From positions 13,575,201 to 13,639,200 of the forward strand of contig NC_092670.1 in the NCBI RefSeq assembly GCF_964355755.1: a stretch of 64,000 bases of DNA, given 5' to 3'. Source of the DNA: Antedon mediterranea. Its lineage: Eukaryota > Echinodermata > Crinoidea > Comatulida > Antedonidae. Both the position numbers and the translations under genes were made by a program. Numbering within the stretch: position 1 is the first letter of the stretch; every line of letters starts with the position of its first letter. The notes beneath the pieces are model-generated. The model was not told the origin of the DNA. It saw nothing but the letters and a program-made list of their open reading frames with translations, and made no database searches. Positions 1-10,556 of the stretch are shown piece after piece.

Positions 1-115
1 TTTAAAAAATCTCTAGGGTGCGTAATGTATTGATGACAAATGGTGAATGTTAATTGTTAATGTAGGCCCTACTTAAACAGTATATTTCGGTAGGGGCAGC
101 CTTCAAGTAATAATT

Positions 116-190
116 AATCGCGTGCAAATGCGACTCTACAGCTCACTGTGTCGAGCATGCGACTGCAGCCATGTATATGGCCTTGTTTAA
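116..190 (+). repeat. Short derivative of the AGTCGCG dispersed repeat
   Basis: Begins with a TCGCGTGC...GCGACT hairpin-like head followed by CTACAGCTCACTGTGT and ends in GGCCTTGTTT. It is the same head and tail seen in the longer copies at 7.9, 10.05, 12.8 and 13.5 kb, but it lacks their internal GTCGGTCT array. Confidence 0.5.
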
Positions 191-344
191 TACCAATCTA
201 CTTTATAAGCTGCCTATTTATAATTAATTATTTTATAATAATATGATTAGTTAATTTTATTACTATAATTTTTATTTTTCGTTTGTTTGGTGGATTTTTT
301 ATTTTTGTACTGGACTCTGTCGACACGCTCTTTTTACTTCTCTT

Positions 345-416
345 TTTAGTCGCGTGCGAACGCGACTCTACAGCTCACCATGTCAGTCGGTTGGTATATT
401 ATTATGGCCTTGTTTT
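345..416 (+). repeat. Short derivative of the AGTCGCG dispersed repeat
   Basis: Second array-less copy: AGTCGCGTGCGAACGCGACT head (an inverted repeat), then CTACAGCTCACCATGTCAGT and the GGCCTTGTTTTT tail. Only one partial GTCGGT unit remains between head and tail. Confidence 0.5.
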
Positions 417-775
417 TGTAAAATGTTTAGAATACGTTTAAAGATAGTTTATTTTAAAGTGATCGTGGTGTTAATTGTTGGTACATCCAGTTTATTTAAT
501 AAAAATGTCTACAAATTCTAAATGTTATACATTTAATTGAATCAGGTGGACCTTTCCAAACATCAGTTTAGTTTCCAACAAAGTATAACACCTCTATTAT
601 TACACTGAATGAATAATGGTTATAAGGAAGTAAGACTTGACATATTTTTGCACAAATCATTAAGAATATTTAAAATACAAACAAAAAGTTTACATAGTAC
701 AAAGGTACGAAGGTAATATATATATATATTATAAAAACACCTTTTTTAATTAACACTTGATTACATCAAACATGC

Positions 776-850
776 AACTTACCGATCTAGAAAGTGTATT
801 ACGCCTCCCTCCAAATTTTTTGAATTCTAGTAAAATGCGATAGATATGAA
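776..850 (-). other. Possible fourth Ly6-type first exon (edge of cluster)
   Basis: On the minus strand an ATGCGAT...AATTC block leads to a GTAAGTTGCATG donor, resembling the non-coding first exons at 6.45, 9.5 and 14.28 kb (shared GTAAGTT donor context and ATGCGAT-type upstream word). If real, its coding exons would lie beyond the left end of the window. The match is short and diverged, so this is only a suggestion. Confidence 0.22.
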
Positions 851-1324
851 TATAGGTAATTCATTTGTATTCGAGAAAGACAAAAGAATAGTAATTGAAA
901 ACTGTAATTGAAAATATATCGTCCAATTAGCTTTGATACGCTAAATAAGCTTGATTAGCTAAATAAGCTATACCTAATAATTATTTTTGTCGATTGATTA
1001 TTTTGTTGACAAAAGAGATTGAATGTGATAACAAAAACTCCATAGCTTTAAAGTAAATTAAGCAAATATGATATGAATGATACCATATTTGAGCATATCA
1101 CTACCATATTTGAGCATATCACTACCATATTTGGGCACATCACAATTTTTTTGTTAAACTATAGTTTGATAGTGTATATAGAGTTTGGAATAAAAGTATT
1201 ATTCTGGCGAATTTGAGAGTAAGATTTGTAAACGTACGACGAGTGATTGCACTTCAAGCATAATGAACGCTAAAATGTACAGGAGCATGCGAAGACTGTA
1301 GAGTGGAGATAGCTACTTACGCTC

Positions 1325-1437
1325 CATTCACTTTTGTTCCGTTTCACGGAACGGAAGACGTTAAATAATGGAAAATCATAATGTTATACAGAATTGAGCG
1401 GCAACGTCTTCTGTTCCGTGAAACGGAAGTGTGAATG
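1325..1437. mobile_element. MITE with terminal inverted repeats (CATTCAC family)
   Basis: The two ends are near-perfect inverted repeats: CATTCACTTTTGTTCCGTTT on the left against CATTCACACTTCCGTTTCAC read from the right, both running on into ACGGAAC and GAAGACGTT. Total about 113 bp with no coding capacity. A related, more diverged copy is at 55706-55799. Confidence 0.65.
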
Positions 1438-1959
1438 TAGATGAAGTATGTGTGTAAAATCGTCTCCATGTATTATCAGTTGTCACAGATGCAAAGAAAA
1501 TTAGTATTTTTAAGAACAAGACGAAGAATACTCTCATTTTCAGTCACTCATCAGAAATATCATAACAGCACAAGAATTCCACTAAACAAAATGATATTTA
1601 TTTTTATATGCATTTATTCATAATAATGAAAATTACAATAAAGAATTCTCTTATAAACCCAAATTTATATTAAATATTTGTTTTACCAATACAGAGAAGG
1701 TTTATACGGTCATTTGAATATAGAATTAAGAACTATAAACAGTACGAATGCAATATACTGTACTCTAGGCCTATAGCACAAACATGTACTTAGATTAGAA
1801 AATAATAATATTATATAAATTGTGAAAACGGTTTTTTATGGTGTCCGATTTGGTAAAAGAACGTGAATTGCCATCAGTTGCTATATCTTAGTTAGTTATA
1901 GGAGCAGAAAGTAGATGGGTATTATTTGATTAGAATGTGGAATATAGTCTCGAATTTTT

Positions 1960-2133
1960 TTAGTTAGCTGGAGCTGGTGACTTGTTGGAGAGATCGCCTT
2001 CATATGCGCTAAAGAACAACCAATGGTCACCGATGCTCAACGATGTCAGCATATCATAGATAGAGGAAGCTTTGTTCCTACAACCTCTAAATATCATTGG
2101 TGGAAGGCCATTAGGTCTTGCTTTATAACCTGT
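1960..2133 (-). CDS. Ly6-A exon 4 (C-terminal Ly6 half, stop)
   Basis: Acceptor TTTCAG at 2134-2139, then 57 codons and TAA at 1960-1962. Starts TGYKARPNG and contains RGC, then DHWLFF and GDLSN, aligning with the Ly6-B terminal exon but lacking its last four cysteines. Confidence 0.7.
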   Translation of the reverse strand, partial: TGYKARPNGLPPMIFRGCRNKASSIYDMLTSLSIGDHWLFFSAYEGDLSNKSPAPAN

Positions 2134-5100
2134 CTGAAAGAGAAATTATAGACGAACAATAAGCAAACGATTTTTAGAAACCGTTTAATTTCATACTTAT
2201 ATAATTTAATAATTAAATAATGCAGTGATTCATCCATTCGCCTTGATAACAATTGTCGTATTCGTTATTTGTTTTCACATATATACTGTTTTTCCTGGAA
2301 TACCTTACTTTGGTAGACCAACAACTGGTGTTGTATTTTGTTACATTTATTGTTTATTTCAATAGGTATAACATTCATGTCTCTTCTTCACTTGTTTTAA
2401 AACTAAAACTATATTAACTGCATAATACATATTGTTAATAACCGCTAATAATAATGCTATGTTAAGAACATCAAATCAATGAAACAAACAATGATTTTAC
2501 TAATTGGCAAAATGTATACTTGCCCGTATTTTAAGTATTTTATTTCTTGGCATGATTTTTTTTACCATGTCTTTTTATTTTCAGGAAAATTGTGTATTAT
2601 ATGTATTATATGCAATATTGCCGGCCCAAATTTATTAAACAGCACGCTATCTGTCACTCTGCATTTTTTAAATTATCAATTGATTCAATTGTTCCCGATT
2701 ATTTTGAAAACAATAATTGATTTTACTTACAGCGCAAATTTGATTTGCTCCACACGTTACGGTTTGAACTATCGCACTGTCCACAACGTTATTAAGACAA
2801 TCATTTGTATCTGGGTTAATGAACCCCACATTAGAGCACCGGTAACATGTTGCTGAACAGTTTACTGCATAGAAACAAAAAGGAAGATTAACATTGTGGT
2901 TTGCACAATAATTACAAAAACTAATTTGTTAATGTGGTTAAAAAATAAATATTTCAATTTACCTTGATAAACAAAAAGAATGCAAACAGCAGAGATCAAC
3001 AAAAACTTCATTTTCAAAGATTATCGGATGAAAATGTATCGATGAACTACACAATAAGAAATAAAGTTAGATGAATACATTTGTTTTTGTAAGGCCTTGC
3101 TATTAAATGTCACTAAACTTTCTACCAAGCTATGTACTCTAGTAGCTAGATCAACTTTCGTATGCACTTTGAGGTCCAGAGAATTTGACTTCAGAAATTG
3201 GTTTAGGGTGGTCAAACAATCATATTTGGCTTGGTTACACATTTTGAAAATGTGGCGAAAGGTCAAAAGGTCAAGGTGAAAGGTCATAAGACCAAACATA
3301 AATATGTCCTTAAATCTCAACAACCACTGGTCACAACGAGGTAATTTTGGTCTTAAATTAATCAGAAGGTATACATTTATATTCAGTCTAATGGCACATT
3401 TGAGTAAAAAATGACCGGAAATGCCATTTATAACCTTTGACCCACAACCCAGGGCATGTATGTTTCTCCGTAACTACTGGTCATAGACACTTGAATTTGG
3501 TTTTAAATTGTTCGAAATATATGTTTTGTTATTTGTTACACATTTTGAAAAATGTTACAAAAGGTCAAAGGGTCAAGGTCAAGGGTTATTTGAACAAATA
3601 AAAAAAGGTACTTGTATCTCGGCAACCACTGGTCGCAGCAAGTCAATTTTGGTCTCAAAATGTTCAAAAGGCATGCATTTATATTCCATCTAATGGGGCA
3701 TTTTAGTCAAAAATGATCAGAAATGCCATTTCTGACCTTTGACCCACATACCAGGGCATCTTCATATCTCTGTAAGTACAGGTCGTAGAAACTTAAATTT
3801 GGTATCAAATTGTTCGAAATATACATATTTACATTCATTGTAATAGAAAATGTGGTTAAAAGATGAACAGAAATACTATTACTAATGTTTCAAACAAAAA
3901 ACATATCTACACAACTTATCCTTAGACAGTAATGTTATGCAATAACTGATACTTTAAATTGTTTTAATTTCAAGTACTAGTTATTGCTGTCCCCGAGGAC
4001 ATTTTGATAGAAACGTTAAGCTCAACAGTTCTTTTCAGAATGCTAGAAGTAACTTGCCATATGTATCCGATTAAACGCCCCAGGCGTTTATTGTTCAAAA
4101 GGGTTTTTAGGGGGAAAGGAGGCATCTTTATTTGGGGTATAATATGGTAACATGTATAATCAAATAAATACCACCTAGATGTAAAAAAATACTGCACAAT
4201 TAATATCAAAAAGTGATAAAATTATGTCAAAATGCTTGGTAAATTGTAGATTATGGTAGTTAATGAAATGTGTTGACGTGATACAATTATTCTGTAAATG
4301 CATGTGGCGGGGCGTTTATTCCACATGGTGTTCTATTGGAGGGAATGGTGGCGTTTATTTGAAGGAATACTCTAATTTTAATAATTGTATTTCATTTCTC
4401 AACTGATAAAAGGTACTTTACATGATTCGTTTTCCTCTTTATGCTTTTTAACGAAATGTTTCTGTCGTTTAAAATAAAAGTGATAGATTCCATTAAATGG
4501 ATCTTCTCCTCCAGGTGCCAGTATAATGATATAAAACAATGACACATCATTATCCTGACACGATTGCACTCATAATGGATCTTCATTCTATCATCTATTT
4601 GTTTGTAACTACAATTTGACAACAATCTTTTGCATAGTTTTAAATGCCAATACATAGTTTCATTACTATTATACAATATGTCCAGCTTTCCGGAAAACAC
4701 CCTTGTGTACTGTAGTACAGTGTTGTAGTATGATTTTATCATGATAAACTTCTGATGCTTTTATTGTCAATGCATTCAGTATCAAAGTTTCTAGTGGTAT
4801 TGATAATAACTCTCCAGAAATATATATTGTTTTATTATCTACACTGGGAACAGACGTGTATATGTATAAGTTTTGTCGTTGACATTCAAAACTATTATGC
4901 AACAGTGTTACGTAATAATGACAATGACTTGGTTTATTATTGTAGTCTCCGATACCTTTTATTACATGATTGTACTTCCTCCAGGATAGAATGAGGTTTA
5001 ATCCCGTTATTATTCTTATTTTATATATATTTTTTTTATATATATATCTGGGGTGTATATATTTGATTATACATGTTACCATTATTACACCCAACAAAAT

Positions 5101-6486
5101 AAACACCTTCCCTGAATAAATAAATGCCCGAGGATTTTATTCGGGTAACTACAGTAAATTACTTCTAGCATTCTCAAAATGTTTGAACGTTCGGGGGTCA
5201 ACAATACTTTCTAGCATTATTATAAGCAAAAGTACAATTATTACAAACAGTAAAGGATTTGTTTTAATTCCTACAGTATAATGAAATCATTAAGCATCAA
5301 TTATTGCATAACATTACTGTCTAATGATAAGTTGGGTAGATATGTTTTTCATTTAAAAGATTAGTAATTAATAGTATTTCTGATCATCTTTTATCCAAAT
5401 TTTCTGTTAGAATGAATGTAAATATGTGTATTTCTAACAATTTGATACTAAATTTAAGTTTCTACGACCTGTACTTACAGAGATAAGAAGATGCCCTGGT
5501 ATGTATGTCAAAGGTCAGAAATGTCATTTCCGGTCATTTTTTACTAAAATTTTTCATTAGACTGAATATGAATGTATACCTTCTGAACATTTTGAGACCA
5601 AAATTTACTCTCTGTGACCAGTGGTTGCCGAGATACAAATACCTATTTGTGTTTATTCATATAACCCCTGGCCTTGACCTTTTGACCTTTTGTAACATTG
5701 TTCAAAACGTGTAACAAATAACTAAATGTATATTTCGAACAATTTGAGCCCAAATTCAAGTCACTACGGCCAATAGTTACGGAGACACAGACATGCCCTG
5801 GTTTATGGGTCAAAGGTCAGAAATGGCATTTCCGGTCATTTTCGACTAAAATGTTTCATTAGACTGAATATAAATGTATACCTTCTGATTAATTTAAGAC
5901 CAAAATTACCTCGCTGTGACCAGTGGTTGTCGAGATTTAAGGACATAATGGTGTTTGATTTTATAACCTTTGACCCTGACCTTTTGACCTTTCGCCACAT
6001 TTTCAAAATGTGTAACCAAGCCAAAAATGATTGTTTGACCACCCTAAACCAATTTCTGAAGTCAAATTCTCTGGACCTCAAAGTGCATACGAAAGTTGAT
6101 CTAGCTACTAGAGTAATGATATAACATTGGTTTTTAATTGAAAAGTTTAAAACACGAGACCTCGCTGTAATAGTACAATGTTCCTAATGCATTACAACTG
6201 ACTGGAAAGCACCTATTTCTGCAATCATATTGTACAGCATGAAATATTGCAGTATAGTGTTATGAAAAAACAAAAACTGCTATTTAAAAAATCATTCTCA
6301 TTTTGAATGAATAATAAAGTTTAATACATTTTTAAAAGTTTAGTCTTGTACAACTACTGTAATCAAGGCTGGAAATGCATTTCCTTTGCAACAGGAACAA
6401 GAATATGCCGTCTACATATTAACATCAATCAATCAAACACAAACTTACCAAGTTAAAGAAGTCCTGATGTCTACTTCGAACTTTAT
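1960..6486 (-). CDS. Ly6-A: secreted Ly6/three-finger-like protein, 4 exons, C-terminal cysteines lost
   Basis: Spliced minus-strand gene. Exons: non-coding 6449-about 6486, 2963-3046 (ATG at 3011), 2731-2864, 1960-2133; introns are GT-AG with phases 1 and 0. The predicted protein is about 118 residues: a 16-residue hydrophobic signal peptide (MKFLLISAVCILFVYQ), then a Ly6-type start with CYRCSN, DCLNN and TCGANQIC. Ly6 proteins are small disulphide-rich secreted or GPI-anchored domains with ten cysteines. Here the first six are present (to RGC), plus one extra NC near the mature start, but the last four have become Y, F, Y and S compared with Ly6-B (for example LLC is LFF and FCN is LSN). 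No GPI signal is seen. It could be a decaying gene or a diverged one, as the frame and splice sites are intact. Function unknown. Confidence 0.72.
2731..2864 (-). CDS. Ly6-A exon 3 (N-terminal Ly6 half)
   Basis: 134 bp, acceptor TATGCAG, donor GTAAGT. Encodes the CYRCSN motif, a DC, TC and IC, all typical Ly6 spacing. It enters in phase 1 and leaves in phase 0, like the equivalent Ly6-B exon. Confidence 0.75.
2963..3046 (-). CDS. Ly6-A exon 2 (start codon and signal peptide)
   Basis: Acceptor TTGTGTAG, ATG at 3011, 16 codons of hydrophobic signal peptide, donor GTAAATT after CAAG. Near-identical in design to Ly6-B exon 2. Confidence 0.75.
3137..3953 (+). repeat. Left arm of foldback element
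   Basis: Contains two subrepeats, each with a run of AGGTCA half-sites (about 3258 and 3550), an AACCACTGGTC block and a TTGACCCAC block. It matches the right arm in reverse complement with scattered substitutions and small indels. Confidence 0.75.
4392..5106 (-). pseudogene. Unrecognised reading frames in the foldback core
   Basis: Two overlapping minus-strand open frames (4669-5106, beginning at GTG, and 4392-4742) are offset by one base near 4690 and could be one frame broken by a frameshift. The deduced residues include HCHYYVTLLHNSFECQRQ and CKRLLSNC. I recognise no transposase, DDE motif or known domain. They may be a decayed element gene or chance open frames in AT-rich DNA. Confidence 0.25.
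5292..6113 (-). repeat. Right arm of foldback element
   Basis: Reverse-complement partner of 3137-3953. Shared landmarks read here as GACCAGTGGTTG (twice), GGTCAAAGGTCAGAAATG and TTTTGACCTTTCGCCAC. Confidence 0.75.
6449..6486 (-). other. Ly6-A non-coding first exon
   Basis: Ends TTTAACTTG followed by the donor GTAAGTTTG. The same block occurs at 9.5 and 14.28 kb. The 5' end is estimated from the TATA box 25-30 bp upstream. Confidence 0.5.
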
Positions 6487-6510
6487 GATATCAAAATGTT
6501 ACTGGATGGA

Positions 6511-6518
6511 TATTTATA
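6511..6518 (-). promoter_or_regulatory. TATA box of Ly6-A and conserved upstream element
   Basis: Minus strand reads TATAAATA. About 10-20 bp upstream lies ATTAAAGCGTGACTGGAGAA (6521-6540). The core AAAGCGTGAC is also present upstream of the 9.5 kb ghost exon and, as AAACGTGAC, upstream of Ly6-B, so it looks like a shared promoter element. Confidence 0.5.
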
Positions 6519-7246
6519 CATTCTCCAGTCACGCTTTAATGACAACACAAAATGTACTTCAGATAATCCATGTTATTTAGGTAGGCCTATGGTAGTGCTC
6601 AGGTTTTAAAAAAAGTCGCTATTAAGCCCTAAAATTTAATAAGTATCCCAAATAGTTGGTTATTTTAAGTTGTTTCCTCAAACAAGTAAATAAACATTGT
6701 TATTTTGTTAAGAACAGATTTACCGTGTTATTGTTTAGGCCTAACTGGGAATTATGTGAACTTGTTTTTCTTAGTCATATCCGTATTGGCTATTGGTTTT
6801 CCCAAATCTTTAATGTTTTTTTAAGATGTTGATTCTTCATTATTTAATCCATGGTGGAGTATGGTATTAGAAAAAGATCTTGAAAAGTTTGTGTTTGTTT
6901 ATGTTTATATTTTGTTGGATTTCTTAATCATTATTCAATTATAACATTCACAGGTTCAAATGACAGTGACAAATGATTAAAGATGTACATACAAATCTGT
7001 GTGTAATGCGTGCGGTAGCTCCTCTACACTGTCTTGATGGTTTTGGTCTATATAATATACCAGTACGTATAAAGATGTAAATAATTTTAAACAAAAATTA
7101 TTTCAAGAGGAAGAAGATCTACATGGATCATGATAATTATAATGGAAATCTAAAAGTATAGGCCTACAGACAAAATACTAAACCATCCTGTCCATGCACA
7201 GTGGCAAAAAAATAGTGGCAAGCGCAAAACGATAGGTGTAATATTA

Positions 7247-7310
7247 TGATTACGATGATTACGATGATGATGATGACGATTATGATGACGATAAAGATGA
7301 CGATTATGAT
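7247..7310 (+). repeat. GATGAC/GATTACGAT microsatellite
   Basis: Imperfect run of GATTACGAT, GATGATGAT and GATGACGAT units, about 64 bp. It lies between the upstream block of Ly6-A and the ghost copy. Confidence 0.8.
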
Positions 7311-7911
7311 CACATTTTTGCAAAATGTTAGCGTATCATGCATTACTTCAATAAAGTGAATGGTTTATTAACACATTTCTTAACATTGCCTATATACTTA
7401 GAAATGTTTTTAAATGATTCCAATCTGTTAATGATTTGGTTTCTTACTATCGGACTTTTTTGCTTTAAATTACAGTTTTTTCGGGTAAATTTTTGTTTCA
7501 TATTTAATATTTAGACAAAGTGAATAACGATTATGTGACATTGAAACAAAAAATCACACTTTTTTTCAGGAGCACAGTATATCTTTAAATGGTTTTGATA
7601 TTTTGTTGTTATTGCAATTATAGGCTAAAACATCTATTACATTAAAATGTAGTTTTCAGTGAGATGTAAATAATCAATCAATCAAGGACTGGAAAAAATG
7701 CTTAGAATTATCAGTCACATGTGGAAAAAGTATATAGAAAGAATTCAGGTAAACATAAATTATTATGATTTTCATTTATTCATAATCATGAATGTCACAA
7801 AAAAAAATTAATCGAAGTTGCACTTAAATCAAACAGTAATAATACTAAATATTTGTTTTACTCATGAAGAAAATGATTTTACTTTCATGAATTTTTACTG
7901 ATTGCAAATGT

Positions 7912-8031
7912 AACAAGGCCAACAGCCATAAGTCGCGTGCTAAAACGCATAGTGATACCGGACCGACAGACCGACAGACCGACAGACCGACCGACCGACA
8001 TAGTGAACTATAAAGTCGCGTCCCCGCGACT
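7912..8031 (-). repeat. AGTCGCG dispersed repeat with GTCGGTCT array
   Basis: Minus-orientation copy: AACAAGGCC at the left, then CGCGTGCT, TAGTGATACCGGACC, six or seven GACCGACA-type units, CATAGTGAACTATA, and the AGTCGCGGGGACGCGACT head hairpin. Complete structure. Confidence 0.7.
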
Positions 8032-8202
8032 AAAAATGTGAACAACATCAGCCTCCTGGGTGGGATACGATCAGCACAACAGAAATATTACTTGCGTGCA
8101 ACATACTATTATCAAATGATTATGAACGTTCAATTGATGATTTTTTTTTTAATGGAGGGTATAAACATGAAATACAACAAATAGAATTATACCAATTCAT
8201 TT

Positions 8203-9420
8203 TACCATTCATTCATTCATTCATTCAGGCTTATCGCCTGAATTTATTTACTTTAGGCCCCTGGTCCCTAGTAATTAACAAAATAATAATTACATTGAAA
8301 AATAAAGCAATTTATGGTCACAAGATAAATGAATTAATTGATTTCGTTCTCTAAGCAAAACATATATCTTAACTTATAAGCATGATAAATATATTCAGAT
8401 AGATTATCAATAATTATTGGATCCTGTGACGACATTAAACGGCAGAATTTAAAAGTATTTGGATTTTCAAAAAATAAAGAAGGTATACATTTTTTTTTCT
8501 GATTTCCTTGTAACGAGAGCAAACTGTAACAAAATGATATTCATCTTCAACTTCATTTATATTACAAATTTTACATAACCTATTGCTGCGCTCTATTCTT
8601 TTCCATCTTCCCTTTTCTACCTCTAGTTGAAGTGTGCCCAGTCTCAGTTGACTTAAAGCTCGCTTATATCTAGTATCAAGGGTCTGTAGTAAGTATCCAT
8701 CTACTCCGAAATTGGTTTTGAACATTTTATAATATCTTAATTTTGAAGAAATATTTATGCTTTCAAGAAAGAATTGGCGTTCCATATCGGTTAGCCTTTC
8801 TTTTTTTTTATTAATTATATACAATTTATCAAGGACATTATTTGTGAAAACCATATGTTTCCATGACCAAATAGAGCATAACATAATGTTTTAAATCGCT
8901 TACCCAACAATTACTATTATTTTGCGCTTTATGAAGTTGAGATTTATAACATTTCTTCGCATATTTGTCCTCGTTCATATTTACTAGTCTTACCCAATAA
9001 CGGATAACATTGAGTACACTTTCGATTGATAAAGAGAATCGTCCACATTCTCCTCTAATTGAAACATTTGTGGCTGATTTCCCGACCCCTAAAACATATC
9101 TACAGAAATTATTTTGAATATCATCAATTTTGTTGTTGTTTAGTTTTCCCCATATTTCACTACCATACAGTATAATTGGGTTTATTTTAATATCAAATAA
9201 GTAGTTCCAAATATTCACTGGTAGATGTCCATATTTCTGATATATTATATTTTTGAGTAAGAAAAGTGCTTTATTAGCCTGTGTATTATTTTGTTCTCTG
9301 GCCTTTTCCCCATTTCCTGAACAATCGAAAGTGACTCCAAGATATTTAAGAGATTTTACTATTTCAATTTCTTTACCAAGATAATTCCACTTTTCGTTAC
9401 ACAAAGATCCTTCACAAGCA
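8203..9420 (-). mobile_element. 5'-truncated LINE, C-terminal part of reverse transcriptase ORF
   Basis: Frame 8838-9404 reads SLKYLGVTFD, then NPIILYGSEIWG, typical of the region just after the reverse transcriptase core in CR1/L2/jockey-like LINEs. A frameshift near 8838-8884 leads to the frame 8435-8884 with LRLGTLQLEVEKGRW and a terminal zinc-knuckle-like CKIC...DEYHFVTVC. The 3' end has a TTCAGGC/GCCTGAA hairpin (8224-8242) followed by (TGAA)n (8206-8226), as in CR1/L2-type tails. It is missing the endonuclease and polymerase core, is frameshifted, and cannot be active. It occupies the body of the ghost Ly6 copy. Confidence 0.75.
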
Positions 9421-9499
9421 AAATAAAGTCACTGTCTACCGATAGTTGGCGATATCATATGATAAAGCTTCAAATCCCTTTTCATACAATCTCTATAAA

Positions 9500-10515
9500 T
9501 TACCAAAATCAAGAAGTCTTGGTGCCTCCACCAAACTTTATGATTTCTAAATATTATGCGATGGTATACATTCTTCGGTCACGCTTTAATAATAACAAAA
9601 CGAATAGGTAATCCATATAATTTAGGTAAAGTTCTGTTTGTAAATCGATAATAAGCCTACAGAATCCCAACAAATTGTTTACTTTACATAAAAAAATGAA
9701 AATTAACAAAATATTTTGTTAAAAACAGATTTAACTTTTTATCTTTTTTAGGCCTATGGAATTATGTAAACTATATATTCGTCTTAGTCACATCCGTATT
9801 GGCTATTGATTTTTCCAAATCTTGAATGTTGTTTATGATGTTGATACTTCTCAATTTAATCCATGGTGCACTATGGTATTACAAAAGATCAAGTTTGTTT
9901 TTGCTTTTATGTTTATCTAAACAATATTACACAAAGAACCGGAATTTGTAATCTAACAATTAAGTGATATTGATTTTTAAAACGTTTCTACTGAAGAGTA
10001 AACCATCACCAAACGAAATGCCAATTAAAAAGGTTTGAAGTTTGTTTTTAGTCGCGTGGACGCGACTCTATAGTTCACTATGTCGGTCTGTCGGTCTGTC
10101 GGTCTGTCGGTCTGTCCGGTATCACTATGCATTGTAGCACGCGACTTAATGGCTGTTGGCCTTGTTAATAAAAGTACACCAATAAATAATAACCTATTAT
10201 TTTATATATGCATTTTTTAGGATACCTTTATGATTCTTAGTCGCCATTATTCAAATATAACATTCACATGTTCGAATGAAAGCGAGAAAAGATGAAAGAT
10301 GTAAATAAAAATCGTTTGTAATGCGTACGGTATCTTCTGCATTGTCTTGTTCTGTTGCAGTTGACAAGTTTGGTCAATAAACCAGTAAAGATGTAAATAA
10401 TTTTTAACAACAATATTTCAAGAGGAAGAGGAAACCAAAAGTCTGTATCATGATAGTTAGAAGACATTGGAATTTATACAGACAAAACCATCCTGTCCAT
10501 GACAGTGGCAAACAA
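9500..10515. repeat. Ly6 promoter/upstream segment, ghost copy
   Basis: Second copy of the upstream block, with TTAGTCACATCCGTATTGGC at about 9784, TAATCCATGGTGC, ATAACATTCACATG, TGTAATGCGTACGGTA and CCATCCTGTCCATG in the same order as 6449-7205. It is interrupted by an AGTCGCG repeat at 10050-10166. Confidence 0.7.
10050..10166 (+). repeat. AGTCGCG dispersed repeat with GTCGGTCT array
   Basis: Complete copy: AGTCGCGTGGACGCGACT head (near-palindrome), CTATAGTTCACTAT, four GTCGGTCT units, CCGGTATCACTATGCATTGT, ACGCGACTTAATGGCTG and the TTGGCCTTGTT tail. Confidence 0.75.
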
Positions 10516-10556
10516 TGGCAAACATCATTTCGCAAGACGAGAGAGGCGTCGCGTCG

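Larger units (their letters stand above)
3137..6113. mobile_element. Foldback transposon-like element with about 820-bp inverted arms
   Basis: The left arm (3137-3953) and right arm (5292-6113) are inverted copies. Left starts CTCTAGTAGCTAGATCAACT and right ends with its complement, AGTTGATCTAGCTACTAGAG. Both ends are bordered by TA (3135-3136 and 6114-6115), as expected of a TA target duplication. Each arm contains about two tandem subrepeats of roughly 290 bp built on AAAGGTCA-rich sequence. The centre (about 3960-5290) is unrelated to the arms. It sits wholly inside intron 1 of Ly6-A, so the primary transcript could fold into a very long hairpin. Confidence 0.75.
6449..7205. repeat. Ly6 promoter/upstream segment, copy A
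   Basis: One of three diverged copies of the same upstream block. Landmarks are the first exon, the CACGCTTTAAT element, TTAGTCATATCCGTATTGGC (about 6773), TAATCCATGGTG, ATAACATTCACA, TGTAATGCGTGCGGTA and CCATCCTGTCCATG. The other copies are 9500-10515 and 14278-15050, in the same order and orientation. Confidence 0.7.
7740..9545 (-). pseudogene. Ghost Ly6 paralogue: first exon and 3' end only
   Basis: The segment 9500-9545 matches the non-coding first exons of Ly6-A and Ly6-B (CACCAAGACTTCTTGATTTTG before a weakened GTAATT donor), with the conserved CACGCTTTAAT element just upstream. At the other end, 7740-7860 resembles the 3' region of Ly6-A (GAATTC...TTTATTCATAAT...AAATATTTGTTTTAC at about 1575-1686). 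No signal-peptide or cysteine exon is found between them; the space holds a LINE remnant (8203-9420) and an AGTCGCG repeat. This points to a third tandem copy that lost its coding exons. Confidence 0.5.

Noticed and set aside
7845-8048. Cys/Ser/Val-rich small ORF
   Set aside because: Translation of the GACCGACA array in the dispersed repeat.
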